Part shown: piece after piece, positions 1 through 8,676 of the stretch
Layout of the letters: each line of letters starts with the position of its first letter
Position numbering within the stretch: position 1 is the first letter of the stretch
NCBI RefSeq assembly: GCF_020966635.1
Contig: NZ_JAJKFQ010000029.1
Span: 186,001-250,000 of the forward strand
Length of the DNA stretch: 64,000 nt
Direction: 5' to 3'
Origin: Stieleria sp. JC731
Lineage (GTDB): Bacteria > Planctomycetota > Planctomycetia > Pirellulales > Pirellulaceae
Translations under genes and position numbers: made by a program
The notes under the pieces: model-generated
Database searches by the model: none
Told to the model about the DNA's origin: nothing
What the model saw: the letters and a program-made list of their open reading frames with translations, nothing else

Positions 1-2
1 CG

Positions 3-380
3 GCCCTTCAAACGGTTCATGATGGTGAACCCGTTTCGACCTTGCGAAAAATTTTCGAAGGTGCAGGCATCCACCACGTCCCGGTTCTCAGTGGCGAAAC
101 GCTGATCGGTATCGTTAGCTGGAATGATTTTATGCGAATTTCATTCGGAGCCTATGGAAGCCAGGACGCGCGGAACCTGGACGAGATTATGGATCACACC
201 TACAAGTTGTCGGATGTGATGACGGTCGATCCCGTAACGATTCCGCTTTCAGGAACGATCCGCGACGCAGCTAGGATTCTGGGTGAAGGCAAATTCCATG
301 CGTTGCCTGTAGTCGATGGCGAGAAACTTGTCGGCATCGTCACATCCAGCGATCTAATTCGCTTTCTATCAGAGCTTTAA
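3..380 (+). CDS. CBS-domain pair protein, 5'-truncated by the window edge
   Basis: The frame is open to the left edge (reading ALQTVHDGEPVSTLRKIF before the first TTG at 42), so the gene begins outside the window. The visible part holds the end of one CBS domain (HHVPVLSGETLIGIVSWNDF) and a full second one (VMTVDPVTIPLSGTIRDAA ... HALPVVDGEKLVGIVTSSDL). Tandem CBS domains form a Bateman module that usually binds adenine nucleotides and senses energy state. No catalytic domain follows; the protein ends right after the second CBS domain, so it may be a stand-alone CBS protein or the C-terminus of a larger one. The call is firm for the domain, but the partner function is unknown. Confidence 0.85.
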   Translation, partial: ALQTVHDGEPVSTLRKIFEGAGIHHVPVLSGETLIGIVSWNDFMRISFGAYGSQDARNLDEIMDHTYKLSDVMTVDPVTIPLSGTIRDAARILGEGKFHALPVVDGEKLVGIVTSSDLIRFLSEL

Positions 381-466
381 TCAGACGCATCGCGTGATGC
401 TCTTTGAACCGAAATCCTGACAAGGATTGAAGACTGGCTTTGCCCACTGGCTCGCCAAACAATGAA

Positions 467-488
467 CCGGACAGCCTATACTGTCCGG
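467..488. terminator. Hairpin between convergent genes
   Basis: A perfect 8-bp stem (CCGGACAG/CTGTCCGG) with a 6-nt loop lies in the 159-bp gap between the CBS gene and the convergent GspF-like gene. It probably ends transcription from both sides, although no strong T tract follows on the plus strand. Confidence 0.5.
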
Positions 489-539
489 CGAAAGCATTCG
501 TGCTGCAATGCAAGGCGACCTTGTCACACAGGAACCGTC

Positions 540-1622
540 TTAGCGAAGGTCTTCGAGTGCAGAGTTGATGCCGCCGATATAGGTCATAGCGATTCGCAGA
601 ATCATAAAGACCAACAGCGAGACAACGGCAAGCCAAATCACACCGGTGGCGATCCCACTGATGGTTCGCATTGCAGACTTCGCCCGCTCTTCATACTCTT
701 CAGCAATATGCTCGATCGATTCGCTTTCCGTTCCTGAAAGTTCAGAAACTTCGATCAAGTGAAGCAAGGTATCCGGAAAGAGCTCGGTTGCCCGCAATGC
801 CCCGGCCAATGTTTCGCCTTGCTCTTCGATCGCAATTTTGACGGTGTCGTTGCCGCTGCGATAGTAATCACTGTCAGTACTTGCCAGAGCCAATTGAACG
901 CTGCGGATCGGGTCCAAGCCTGCACTTAAACCGATCGATAGGATTCTAGTAAAGCGTGACAAAGTGATTGTCTGAATTGCCGGTCCAAACTTTGGGACCA
1001 AGTAGAACACGGGAATCATGTTCTGGATGCCGCCGAGGTTCTGCCGGAACCCGTAGATCGCAGCCCAGATCAGCGCGGCGACGCAGGCGACATACAACCA
1101 AAACTTTATCACCCCCGAACCGCCTCGCAATCCAAAACCGAGGATGTCATTCATCGCGCCTCCACCTGCCGGCTGCAGAATGCCCAGCAAGTAGATGACC
1201 AACGAGATGACACAGAGCGACATTCCCAGCTGAAGCATCGGCCAAGCGATCGACGAGAAGAATTGGCGGCGTATCTTCAACTGATGATCGTAGTGATTCG
1301 CCAAAGTCAAAAACGTTCTTTCCAACGTCCCGGTAGACTCACCGGCCCTCGTCATCGTGACCATCAACCTTGGAAAATACGGAGCTTGATTTTGGAAAGC
1401 TTCATGAAGTTCGAATCCAGCCTTCACGTCTTCCAAAACGGCTGTCAGTGCCGCCTTTTGCCTAGGGCTGCCGTACTTGGTTTCAGCATCCAATAGCCGC
1501 AGCAGGCTGACCCCCGCACGCACCCCAACACCCAATCGACGACAGAGGGGCCCAGCCGCAGTAGAAGACATCTGCTGAAAAAACATCGGAGGCTTATCGC
1601 GTTGGAGATGAATGACGATCAC
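540..1622 (-). CDS. Type II secretion system F family (GspF/PilC-like) inner-membrane protein
   Basis: A 360-aa protein with the GspF/PilC layout. It has a cytoplasmic helical T2SF domain (about residues 25-120, LCRRLGVGVRAGVSLLRLLD and AGESTGTLERTFLTLA), two membrane helices (about 124-147 and 171-192), a second T2SF domain (about 215-325, LSRFTRILSIGLSAGLDPI and EVSELSGTESESIEHIAEEYE) and a last membrane helix near the C-terminus. GspF-type proteins are the membrane platform for pseudopilus or type IV pilus assembly. No GspE ATPase, GspG pseudopilin or secretin gene is adjacent, so this is an isolated copy. The N-terminal domain is slightly shorter than in E. coli GspF (about 400 aa). A start at residue 13 is also possible; neither start has a clear ribosome site. 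Confidence 0.88.
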   Translation of the reverse strand: MIVIHLQRDKPPMFFQQMSSTAAGPLCRRLGVGVRAGVSLLRLLDAETKYGSPRQKAALTAVLEDVKAGFELHEAFQNQAPYFPRLMVTMTRAGESTGTLERTFLTLANHYDHQLKIRRQFFSSIAWPMLQLGMSLCVISLVIYLLGILQPAGGGAMNDILGFGLRGGSGVIKFWLYVACVAALIWAAIYGFRQNLGGIQNMIPVFYLVPKFGPAIQTITLSRFTRILSIGLSAGLDPIRSVQLALASTDSDYYRSGNDTVKIAIEEQGETLAGALRATELFPDTLLHLIEVSELSGTESESIEHIAEEYEERAKSAMRTISGIATGVIWLAVVSLLVFMILRIAMTYIGGINSALEDLR

Positions 1623-2073
1623 GGGTGACGAATCAAATGCACCCGACTAGGCACTGACAACAGTTTCTGGCGGGACGCTTGGACAAACAGGCAACACGCC
1701 TTGGGAAAAGCGAATCAAAAACCTTCGCCCAGGCATTGCGTTCCCGGACGATACCCAGCCGACCAAAACAGGTGTTGGCCCCTGGCAAACGACTAGGAAA
1801 CACCCGATCCATTGTCAGCGTTTGGTGATTGTTCACAATGCCGCGACCGACTTGACGGGGGGGAAGCAAATTTCAGAGGGTGATCACCAGCCGCTTGGCG
1901 AAAGTTTAGAGCTCAACCGCACCGCCAATTTATTGATCAAAATCGCTTCCCGAAGCGGAATTTTCTGGTTTTGATATTCTACGGAACGATCCGGTGGTTG
2001 TTCGATTGCCTCGGAGCGGCCACCATGCCCGTTCAAGGAACGGTCACTCCATTCATTCTCCATTTGACTGATC
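1623..2073. other. Divergent intergenic region, no gene seen
   Basis: These 451 bp separate the divergently transcribed GspF-like gene and the GlmU-like/prs pair and must hold both promoters. The short open frames here resemble no family, and I could not pick a convincing -35/-10 pair. Confidence 0.5.
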
Positions 2074-2883
2074 ATGACTCCCTCGTCTGAACCTGGGTCG
2101 ACAAGCGACTCCGCCGGTCCTGCGAAGAACTTCGACGGCCCTTGCGCTGTGGTACTTGCGGCCGGAAAAGGCACTCGCATGAAGAGCGATTTGCCAAAGG
2201 TGCTCTGTCCCGTTGTCGACCGACCGATGATCCATTTTGTCATCGACGCCTTGGAAAAAGCGGGCATCCACCGACAAATCGTTGTCGTCGGATACGAAGC
2301 CGATGCGGTTCGAAATGAATTGCAATCACGGCCGAATTCCAATATCGAATTCGTGCTCCAGTCGGAACAACTCGGTACCGGTCATGCCGTTCAGTGCTGC
2401 CGAGAACAATTGGAAACCCAATCGGGCCCGACAATTGTCGTCGCAGGTGACTCGCCCCTGATTCAGCCAAGCAGCCTGGCAAGCCTGCTGAAATACTTCG
2501 GCGATAAAAATCCGGCTTTGCTGTTGGGAACGCTTGAGAAGTCGGATCCGACAGGACTGGGACGCATCGTCCGAAACGCCGATGGCCAATTCACCGGGAT
2601 CGTCGAACACAAAGACGCCACGCCGGAGCAATTGGAAATCTGTGAAGTCAACATGAGCACCTACTTGTTCAATACCGCAGACCTGCTGGAATCACTCAGC
2701 CGCCTGAAGAACAACAACGCTCAGTCGGAGTACTACCTGACCGATTGTGCGCGATTGCTTTACGAAGCCAATCGCCCTGTCGAAGCACTCGCGGCACTGC
2801 AGCCTTGCGAGTCACTTTCAATTAACAACCCCGACGAACTACGGTTGGTCGACGAAACGATGCGGACGATGGGATATGCGTGA
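2074..2883 (+). CDS. GlmU-like uridylyltransferase (nucleotidyltransferase domain only)
   Basis: A 269-aa protein with the sugar-nucleotide pyrophosphorylase signature at residues 26-42 (VVLAAGKGTRMKSDLPK), followed by GTGHAV, VVAGDSPL and the GRIVRNADGQFTGIVEHKDA and EVNMSTYLF segments typical of the GlmU N-terminal half. This half converts GlcNAc-1-P and UTP to UDP-GlcNAc for peptidoglycan and LPS. Bifunctional GlmU is about 450 aa; the C-terminal left-handed beta-helix acetyltransferase is absent here, so the acetylation of GlcN-1-P would need another enzyme. The stop overlaps the start of prs by 8 bp, so the two are translationally coupled; a glmU-prs order is common in bacteria. The substrate is inferred from the sequence family. 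Confidence 0.85.
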   Translation: MTPSSEPGSTSDSAGPAKNFDGPCAVVLAAGKGTRMKSDLPKVLCPVVDRPMIHFVIDALEKAGIHRQIVVVGYEADAVRNELQSRPNSNIEFVLQSEQLGTGHAVQCCREQLETQSGPTIVVAGDSPLIQPSSLASLLKYFGDKNPALLLGTLEKSDPTGLGRIVRNADGQFTGIVEHKDATPEQLEICEVNMSTYLFNTADLLESLSRLKNNNAQSEYYLTDCARLLYEANRPVEALAALQPCESLSINNPDELRLVDETMRTMGYA

Positions 2884-3826
2884 GCTAAAGATTTTTAGCG
2901 GTCGGGCCAACCCCGAATTGGCGATGAAGATTTGTCGCCACCTGCACCTTGAACCCGCCGCGATCTCGCTGGGCAAATTTCCCGATGGCGAGAATTTTTG
3001 CAAGCTGGACGAAGACGTACGCGGACGCGACGTGTTCCTCGTTCAACCAACTTGCCCGCCCGTGAACGACAACTTGTTTGAGTTGTTGGTGATGATCGAT
3101 TGCTGCAAGCGAGCAAGCGCCGAACGCGTCACCGCGGTCATTCCGTACTACGGTTACGCCAGACAGGATCGCAAAGACGAGGGCCGCGTGCCGATCACGG
3201 CCAAAATGGTCGCAAACCTGATCACTCGTGCTGGCGCTGACCGAGTCCTGACGATGGACTTGCACGCCGCTCAAATCCAAGGTTTCTTCGACGTCCCTGT
3301 CGACCACCTTTACGCCGCGCCGGTGTTGAACGAACACTTCTCCGGTCGTGGATTGACCGACGACAAGATCGTTGTTGTCAGTCCCGATGAAGGCAGCATC
3401 AAACGTGCTGTCGGACACGGCAAACGTCTCGGCGGGCCATTGGCGATCGTCGACAAACGACGCACCAATGCGTTGGAAGTTCGCCAAAGTACCATCATCG
3501 GTGGACCGATCGAAGGCAAGATCGCGTTGATGTTTGACGACATGATCAGCACTGCCGGTTCGATTTGCGGCGCGGCAAAACTGGTTCATGAAGCTGGCGC
3601 TGCAGAGATCCACATCGCCTGCACACACGGCGTATTGTGTGGGCCAGCGATCGAACGACTTCGCGAAGCGCCGATCGACTCAATCACCGTCACCGACTCG
3701 ATCCCGATCCCTTCAGACAAGATGCTGCCCAAGATGGTCCAACTGACCGTCGCGCCGTTGCTTGCCGAAGCGATCAAGCGAATTCACCACGATCAATCGA
3801 TTAGCGAATTGTTTCGCGAACGATAG
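2876..3826 (+). CDS. prs: Ribose-phosphate pyrophosphokinase (PRPP synthetase)
   Basis: This enzyme makes PRPP from ribose-5-phosphate and ATP for purine, pyrimidine, NAD, His and Trp synthesis. The 316-aa length matches class I enzymes. Visible motifs are the N-terminal LKIFSGRANPELA, the ATP-binding loop YYGYARQDRK, the metal-binding DLHAAQIQGFF, VVSPDEGSIKRA, the flexible-loop VDKRR and the PRPP-binding DDMISTAGSI. The ATG at 2876 is chosen because it starts directly at the conserved MRELKIFSG sequence; the frame is open further upstream, but only inside the preceding gene. It overlaps the GlmU-like gene by 8 bp. Confidence 0.97.
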   Translation: MRELKIFSGRANPELAMKICRHLHLEPAAISLGKFPDGENFCKLDEDVRGRDVFLVQPTCPPVNDNLFELLVMIDCCKRASAERVTAVIPYYGYARQDRKDEGRVPITAKMVANLITRAGADRVLTMDLHAAQIQGFFDVPVDHLYAAPVLNEHFSGRGLTDDKIVVVSPDEGSIKRAVGHGKRLGGPLAIVDKRRTNALEVRQSTIIGGPIEGKIALMFDDMISTAGSICGAAKLVHEAGAAEIHIACTHGVLCGPAIERLREAPIDSITVTDSIPIPSDKMLPKMVQLTVAPLLAEAIKRIHHDQSISELFRER

Positions 3827-3989
3827 GGTAAACAGCGACGTTCCCCACAACCGTTCTAATCGGACTGACAGGTCCGATAAACTGGCTGACGGGAACCATT
3901 CATGTTGAATCAGCCCAAACGCTGCTTCATCACGGCCCAAATTACAGCGACTGTACCTACCCCATTCGCTTGTAATTCAAATACCCAAA

Positions 3990-5093
3990 ATGGCCGACGC
4001 TGCGAAAACGAACGAACACGTCCTTCGCCCCCACCGCCGGATCGTTGAACTTGACTCGCTGCGGGCACTCGCGGCGATCAGCCTGATGCTCTTTCACCTG
4101 ACGCACGTCTACAGCGTCAAGTTTGGCTACACGACTTCGCTAGGGTTCGAATGGCCCTACGGTGCGTACGGCACGGAGATGTTTTTCATCCTGTCCGGGT
4201 TCGTCAACAGCATGTCTTTGCTTCGCCGAGGACGCCCGGTGGACTTCGTCGCCGCTCGGTTGATTCGTATCGTCCCGATGTTCTTGCTGGTCATCATCGC
4301 GAACATCTGGATCATGCAACTGGCGCCACTCAATGAGCAGGGACTCACCACAACGCAACTGGCTGCCAACCTAACGTTGCTGCCAATGATCTTCGGGCAA
4401 GACTTTGTCGACCCCGTGATGTGGACGTTGCAGGTCGAGATGCTGTTCTACTTCACACTCGTCGCCCTCTATCGATGCGGCGGGCTGAAGCGATACTTCA
4501 TCGGATGGGGCAGTCTTTTGTTGATGTCGCTCGTCGCATGTCCCTGGCTGGATTCGATGGCTGAATCGGCAGAAGGCGCAACCTGGTTCGCGACCGCGTC
4601 GGCGCTACGCCATCTGCTGCTACTCGACTACGTCCCGCTGTTCGCGATGGGCTTTCTGATCTACATGATCAAAACCCAGACCGGCAAGCTATGGCAAAAC
4701 ATTGCCGGAATCGCCGTCGCCGCTTTTGTCTTTCACAGCATCGACCATGGGAAACACAACCCAGTGGCTACGCTTCTAATCCTAGGGCTCGTCACCGCAT
4801 GTGCCTATGGAAAGATGCCTGTGTTGCGGCTGAAACCATTGCTATTTATCAGCACCATTTCGTACGCACTGTACCTGTGCCACAACAACCTTGGCTGTGC
4901 TTTAATTCACCGGCTGGATCATAGTGGATACCCACCGGTCGTCTGCTTTGCACTGTCAATTGTCTTTGCGATCAGCCTGGCGACACTGGTGACCACACGG
5001 ATCGAGGGACCGATGACGAACTGGCTTCGCACGCGCTGGGAACGCTATCGAAGTGGCCAGTTGAACGAGCAACCGAAAGTCGCTGTCCAGTAG
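3990..5093 (+). CDS. Acyltransferase 3 family membrane protein (OafA-like)
   Basis: A 367-aa integral membrane protein with about ten hydrophobic helices. The N-terminus has the acyltransferase-3 signature: VELDSLRALAAISLMLFHLTHVY (the conserved His lies in LFHL) and the EMFFILSGFVNS motif. This family transfers acetyl or other acyl groups from the cytoplasm to sugars of exopolysaccharide, O-antigen or peptidoglycan. The substrate cannot be told. No polysaccharide cluster is adjacent; it follows prs after about 160 bp and is probably an independent unit. Confidence 0.88.
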   Translation: MADAAKTNEHVLRPHRRIVELDSLRALAAISLMLFHLTHVYSVKFGYTTSLGFEWPYGAYGTEMFFILSGFVNSMSLLRRGRPVDFVAARLIRIVPMFLLVIIANIWIMQLAPLNEQGLTTTQLAANLTLLPMIFGQDFVDPVMWTLQVEMLFYFTLVALYRCGGLKRYFIGWGSLLLMSLVACPWLDSMAESAEGATWFATASALRHLLLLDYVPLFAMGFLIYMIKTQTGKLWQNIAGIAVAAFVFHSIDHGKHNPVATLLILGLVTACAYGKMPVLRLKPLLFISTISYALYLCHNNLGCALIHRLDHSGYPPVVCFALSIVFAISLATLVTTRIEGPMTNWLRTRWERYRSGQLNEQPKVAVQ

Positions 5094-5149
5094 TTACGAG
5101 TTACAGCAGTTCGCAGCCTGATTGCTGCCCCTTGATTGCTGACACTCGA

Positions 5150-7177
5150 TCATTCGCCGGCAGCCATGCTACCGGACGACATGCGGCTCGACGCAATCAG
5201 ATCTCGGTGGTTCTGCCACAGCCGATGCAGCCACGTTAGCAGGAAAGCATTCGAGACTAGCGAACACAACAAGAAAACGTTGACGTACGGGTTTGACTTT
5301 CTGGTAACGTCGTTGCCCGGTGACATCCCGGCCAAGTCCTGTTGGCTTTGGTTGCTTGGCGAAGTCGGCTCGTTGCTCAAGTTACTGTTCGGAGCAGTTG
5401 ACGAATTGCCTGAGGACGTGGTGTTACTGCGTCCCTGTTGACCAACCGTATTCACGGCGGAGCGGCCGTCAGCCAGCCTTGCGTCGGCGATACGAGAATT
5501 CGGGTCGACTTGCGGATTCATTCGCTTCAGCAAGTCTTCTTGCGACTTTTTCCATTCATCCATCTGCTGCTGCATAAGCTTTCTGGCAACCATCGCAGCT
5601 GCAGTTGTCTCATCAACAGGATTCCCATACTGATCTAGGATGTTGCCGTTTCCGTCGACCGGAAATCCATTTTCATCGAACAGTTTCTTTGACGTTCCGG
5701 AGCGTTGACGACGGCTGTCGACGATCGAATCTTGATTGGTTGCCGACGGATCATTCACTCCGTAGCCAACGCCTCCGACACCATTGCTGGAACCGTTGTT
5801 GGTTGGATATGGAAATTGGCCATTGCCTTGCTGTCCCGCTCCCTGCTGGCCGACACCCTGTTGGCCAGGCCAGAATGCTTGTGGCTGTCCACTTGCCAAG
5901 GTTCCGCCAACAGCTGATCGCGGATAACCATACTTGTCCAACAGTGTCGACGCGGATGGATTTGAGGTGGTGTTCTGACCGGCGTATTGACGCTGCCAAT
6001 CGAGCTGCTGCTGTTTTAAACGCTGCTCCTGACGGTATTGATCAAATTGTTCGTATAGCTTGTTTACATACTCGGGTCTGCGAAGAACCGGATCATCAGC
6101 GGCAATTCCGAACTTGGATGCCAATTCAGCAATCTGTTGACTCGTCCAAGTGGTTTCGTAGCTATTCGGTTTGGGAAAGACTTCCGAAGTTGGCAGCCCA
6201 AGGCCCGGCGTTGCTGCATTAATGCTGCCGGTTCCAGGCATCCCCATTGATGATCCACTGCTTGTCGCTTGATTGCTTCCCAGAGTGACATTGCTGCGTG
6301 AATTATTGAAGGCACCAAGTCCACCCTGACCAAGTCCACCCTGACCGCCAGCGGCTTGGCTGTTTTGCAGACTTGCGTTGGCTGCCTGGCCATTCACACC
6401 GACTTGTCCGATCGATGAAACCGCAGTCCCAGTCGGTGTAGCCGCTGTGGTGCGACGACCACTTGTCGGATCAGTCCCATACATGCTGAAGTCGAATGCT
6501 GACGATGGGCCTGCCGCGTTCGTGGCTGCGCTGCTCTGACCTTGCATGGCCTGACTCTGCAGTCGGTCATTGACGTTCCGAGGCGGCAGACTGATGTTGT
6601 CCGGCAGCATTCCGAAACTCGCTGTCGCGCCGCCGGCCAATTTGCTACTCGACTGATTATTCGTTTCAGGGCCACCCATCGGCGAAGATGAAAGTGAACT
6701 ACTTGGTGGCAGACTGCTGCCACGACTTGTCGTTCCCAGCTGACTTTGCCCAAGTTGACTTTGCCCGGTGTTTTGATTCTGCAGATTGCGTAGCACACTG
6801 CTATTTGCTGAATCAGTGCTTGCAGGGCGAGCACTGGGGCTGGCGTTCGGATTTGCTCCCGACAAGAACGGCTCCGTCGATGGTCGCGAAGCGGCCGGAG
6901 TTTCCGGAATCCATTTCTGACGATTCGGCTGCACCGGATCTGTATTGGGACCATTGCTAAGCGTGGTCGCCCGCTCAACCGTCCCTGCCGTAAAGTCTGG
7001 CGGCGTGGTGGACCTCAGCGAATTGCTCGCCGCAGAATTGACGTTCCCGCCGCCCAGATCGGCTTTCAGTGAATCAGGGATCTGCATCCCATTGGCCTGC
7101 CCATAGCAGAGCGAGCCTGATGCGACGAATGTCAATGAGATGGCGGCGAGCACCAAGCGGTGAATGGTTTCGCCCAT
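5150..7177 (-). CDS. Exported Gln/Asn/Ser/Gly-rich low-complexity protein with a C-terminal membrane anchor
   Basis: I do not recognise a family. The 675-aa product begins with a clear signal peptide (MGETIHRLVLAAISLTFVASGSL, cleavage near SLCYG-QA). Its middle is low-complexity, with short tandem motifs such as GQSQLGQSQLG, GQGGLGQGGLG and QQGVGQQGAGQQG, two of which are 15-bp repeats in the DNA (6315-6344, and around 6741-6770). A region near residues 350-410 looks folded (TSQQIAELASKFGIAADDPV and a charged QYRQEQRLKQQQLDWQRQY helix). One predicted membrane helix (VFLLCSLVSNAFLLTWLHRL) sits about 30 residues from the end. The start at 7177 is chosen over an upstream in-frame ATG because it begins the signal peptide and has an AGGGAAG ribosome site. 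It is likely a periplasmic, membrane-tethered protein. Confidence 0.75.
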   Translation of the reverse strand: MGETIHRLVLAAISLTFVASGSLCYGQANGMQIPDSLKADLGGGNVNSAASNSLRSTTPPDFTAGTVERATTLSNGPNTDPVQPNRQKWIPETPAASRPSTEPFLSGANPNASPSARPASTDSANSSVLRNLQNQNTGQSQLGQSQLGTTSRGSSLPPSSSLSSSPMGGPETNNQSSSKLAGGATASFGMLPDNISLPPRNVNDRLQSQAMQGQSSAATNAAGPSSAFDFSMYGTDPTSGRRTTAATPTGTAVSSIGQVGVNGQAANASLQNSQAAGGQGGLGQGGLGAFNNSRSNVTLGSNQATSSGSSMGMPGTGSINAATPGLGLPTSEVFPKPNSYETTWTSQQIAELASKFGIAADDPVLRRPEYVNKLYEQFDQYRQEQRLKQQQLDWQRQYAGQNTTSNPSASTLLDKYGYPRSAVGGTLASGQPQAFWPGQQGVGQQGAGQQGNGQFPYPTNNGSSNGVGGVGYGVNDPSATNQDSIVDSRRQRSGTSKKLFDENGFPVDGNGNILDQYGNPVDETTAAAMVARKLMQQQMDEWKKSQEDLLKRMNPQVDPNSRIADARLADGRSAVNTVGQQGRSNTTSSGNSSTAPNSNLSNEPTSPSNQSQQDLAGMSPGNDVTRKSNPYVNVFLLCSLVSNAFLLTWLHRLWQNHRDLIASSRMSSGSMAAGE

Positions 7178-7610
7178 GACTTTCTTCCCTGAAAAATCGG
7201 TGAACAATAAAATCCGTTTCACGTCGCACGTCCACATCGGCGCATTACGAAACGTGTTTCATGCGTCAAGTTAACGGGGACCGTGCTTTCAGGTAAAGAG
7301 AGGTTGCCTGGAATAGGCCAAAAGCGACTTCAGTTGCAACTGAAAAAATGAAAGTTGCGTACACAGATAATGGATCTGCTAGCAAAAGAACGCGTCTAAA
7401 GCTTGCGCCGTACTCGCACGCTAGCATTTGCAGACAAGTTCGATGGACGTTGTCATGGGGTCAACCAGTGGACCTCAGCGCGATGCAACGGCGAAAGGTC
7501 TGACATGAGTTGCTTGCAACAACGAATTGGTTTGAAGTGCTGCCGCACCGAGCGGGTCGCTGATAAAATGCTATCAGTCTCGATTGCAACATCACCCAGA
7601 AAACATTGAC
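7178..7610. other. Divergent intergenic region
   Basis: This 433-bp gap lies between two divergent genes for exported proteins and contains both promoters. A 68-codon open frame (7403-7609) has no recognisable family and no good ribosome site; I do not call it. No hairpin or known riboswitch was seen. Confidence 0.4.
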
Positions 7611-8594
7611 ATGCTCCGCACACGACTGCCGCATTGGTGCCTATGTTCCATCGCCGTGTTCTTTTTGGCGATGCCAGGATGCAGCCGAAAGGGTGCCACC
7701 CCCGGCAATTCGGTGAACGTTCAGCTGAATTGGTATCCAGAATCGGAGCACGGCGGACTTTACCAAGCTCTCACCGAAGGCTTTTATAAGGACGCTGGCC
7801 TGGAGGTCTCGATACAGCCCGGCGGTCGAGCGACTCCTGTCGGCCCAGAACTAGAACTAGGGCGAGCCCAGTTTGCGATTGCCAATGCAGACGATGTCGT
7901 GATCTTCCGTGCTCAAGGGCTTGATGTCGTTGCGGTCATGGCAGCCATGCAGAATCATCCACGCTGCATCATTGCTCGCCAAGACAGCGGTGTTGAAGGT
8001 TTTGACGACCTTGCGGGAAAAACGTTTCAGCGACAAGCCGGTCGAGCATTCGTTGAGTTTCTCCGAGCGAAGAAGTATCTGGAAAACGTTCAGGAGGTCC
8101 CCTACCACGGCAGCATCGCATCGATGGTTGCCGACCCGAACGTCGTCATCCAAGGCTACAGTTGTGCTGAGCCGCTATTGGCCAAGCAACAAGGAATCGA
8201 AGTCAATACCTTGATGGTCAGCGACTTGGGATTCAATCCATACAGCAGTGTTCTTGTCACGACGGGAAAGCTGATTCGCGAAAATCCAGCAATGGTCCAA
8301 ACCTTTGTCGATGCGACTCGCGAAGGCTGGAAACGCTACCTAACAGACGGTGCGAAAGGCAACAAATTGATCTTGTCGATCAATGAACAAGGGATGACAG
8401 AAGAGGCCCTTCAGTTTGGGGCAGAATCGATGGTGGACCTTGCCATGCCAAACGACGCGTCAATCGACACCGTGGGCTCGATGACCAGCGAACGCTGGCA
8501 GACCCTGTATGAGCAACTGGTCGAACTGAAGGTTGTCGAGTCAGACAAAGTGAAAGCCGATGAGTGTTTCACTTTGCAGTTTTTAAAAGACTGA
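7611..8594 (+). CDS. NMT1/THI5-like ABC substrate-binding lipoprotein, orphan
   Basis: A 327-aa protein with a lipoprotein signal ending AMPGC (Cys about residue 24). The body matches the NMT1/THI5-like periplasmic binding family: VQLNWYPESEHGGLYQALTEGF, YKDAGLEV, QFAIANADDVVIFRAQGLDVVAV. Members bind pyrimidine precursors of thiamine, or taurine/nitrate-like ligands. The first ATG in frame is at 7584; I prefer 7611 because it begins directly before the signal peptide. No permease or ATPase gene is next to it, so the partner subunits must be elsewhere. The ligand is unknown; a hydroxymethylpyrimidine-type ligand is a family-based guess. Confidence 0.85.
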   Translation: MLRTRLPHWCLCSIAVFFLAMPGCSRKGATPGNSVNVQLNWYPESEHGGLYQALTEGFYKDAGLEVSIQPGGRATPVGPELELGRAQFAIANADDVVIFRAQGLDVVAVMAAMQNHPRCIIARQDSGVEGFDDLAGKTFQRQAGRAFVEFLRAKKYLENVQEVPYHGSIASMVADPNVVIQGYSCAEPLLAKQQGIEVNTLMVSDLGFNPYSSVLVTTGKLIRENPAMVQTFVDATREGWKRYLTDGAKGNKLILSINEQGMTEEALQFGAESMVDLAMPNDASIDTVGSMTSERWQTLYEQLVELKVVESDKVKADECFTLQFLKD

Positions 8595-8676
8595 TAAACC
8601 CGAGCCAACAGACCGCCGGCTGCTTGATCGATCGGTGGTCCGAAGAAGTGCGAAATCTCAATCAGTCACCGGAGCG

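Noticed and set aside
1884..2342. A 152-codon minus-strand frame across the GlmU-like start
   Set aside because: It overlaps the conserved nucleotide-binding loop of the GlmU-like gene and has no ribosome site or family.
2885..3628. A 247-codon open frame on the minus strand opposite prs
   Set aside because: It lies antisense to a strongly conserved gene, has no ribosome site and its translation resembles no family; long antisense frames are expected from the codon use here.
5605..6222. A 205-codon plus-strand frame inside the Gln/Gly-rich gene
   Set aside because: It is antisense to a gene with a signal peptide and membrane anchor, and its translation is rich in His/Arg/Cys with no domain.
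6315..6344. Tandem 15-bp repeats considered as a CRISPR or minisatellite
   Set aside because: Only two units per site, in frame within a coding region; they encode repeated Gly/Gln motifs. No spacers.
6394..6978. A 194-codon minus-strand frame overlapping the same gene in another frame
   Set aside because: Same strand, shifted frame; Arg/Cys-rich translation typical of a shadow frame.
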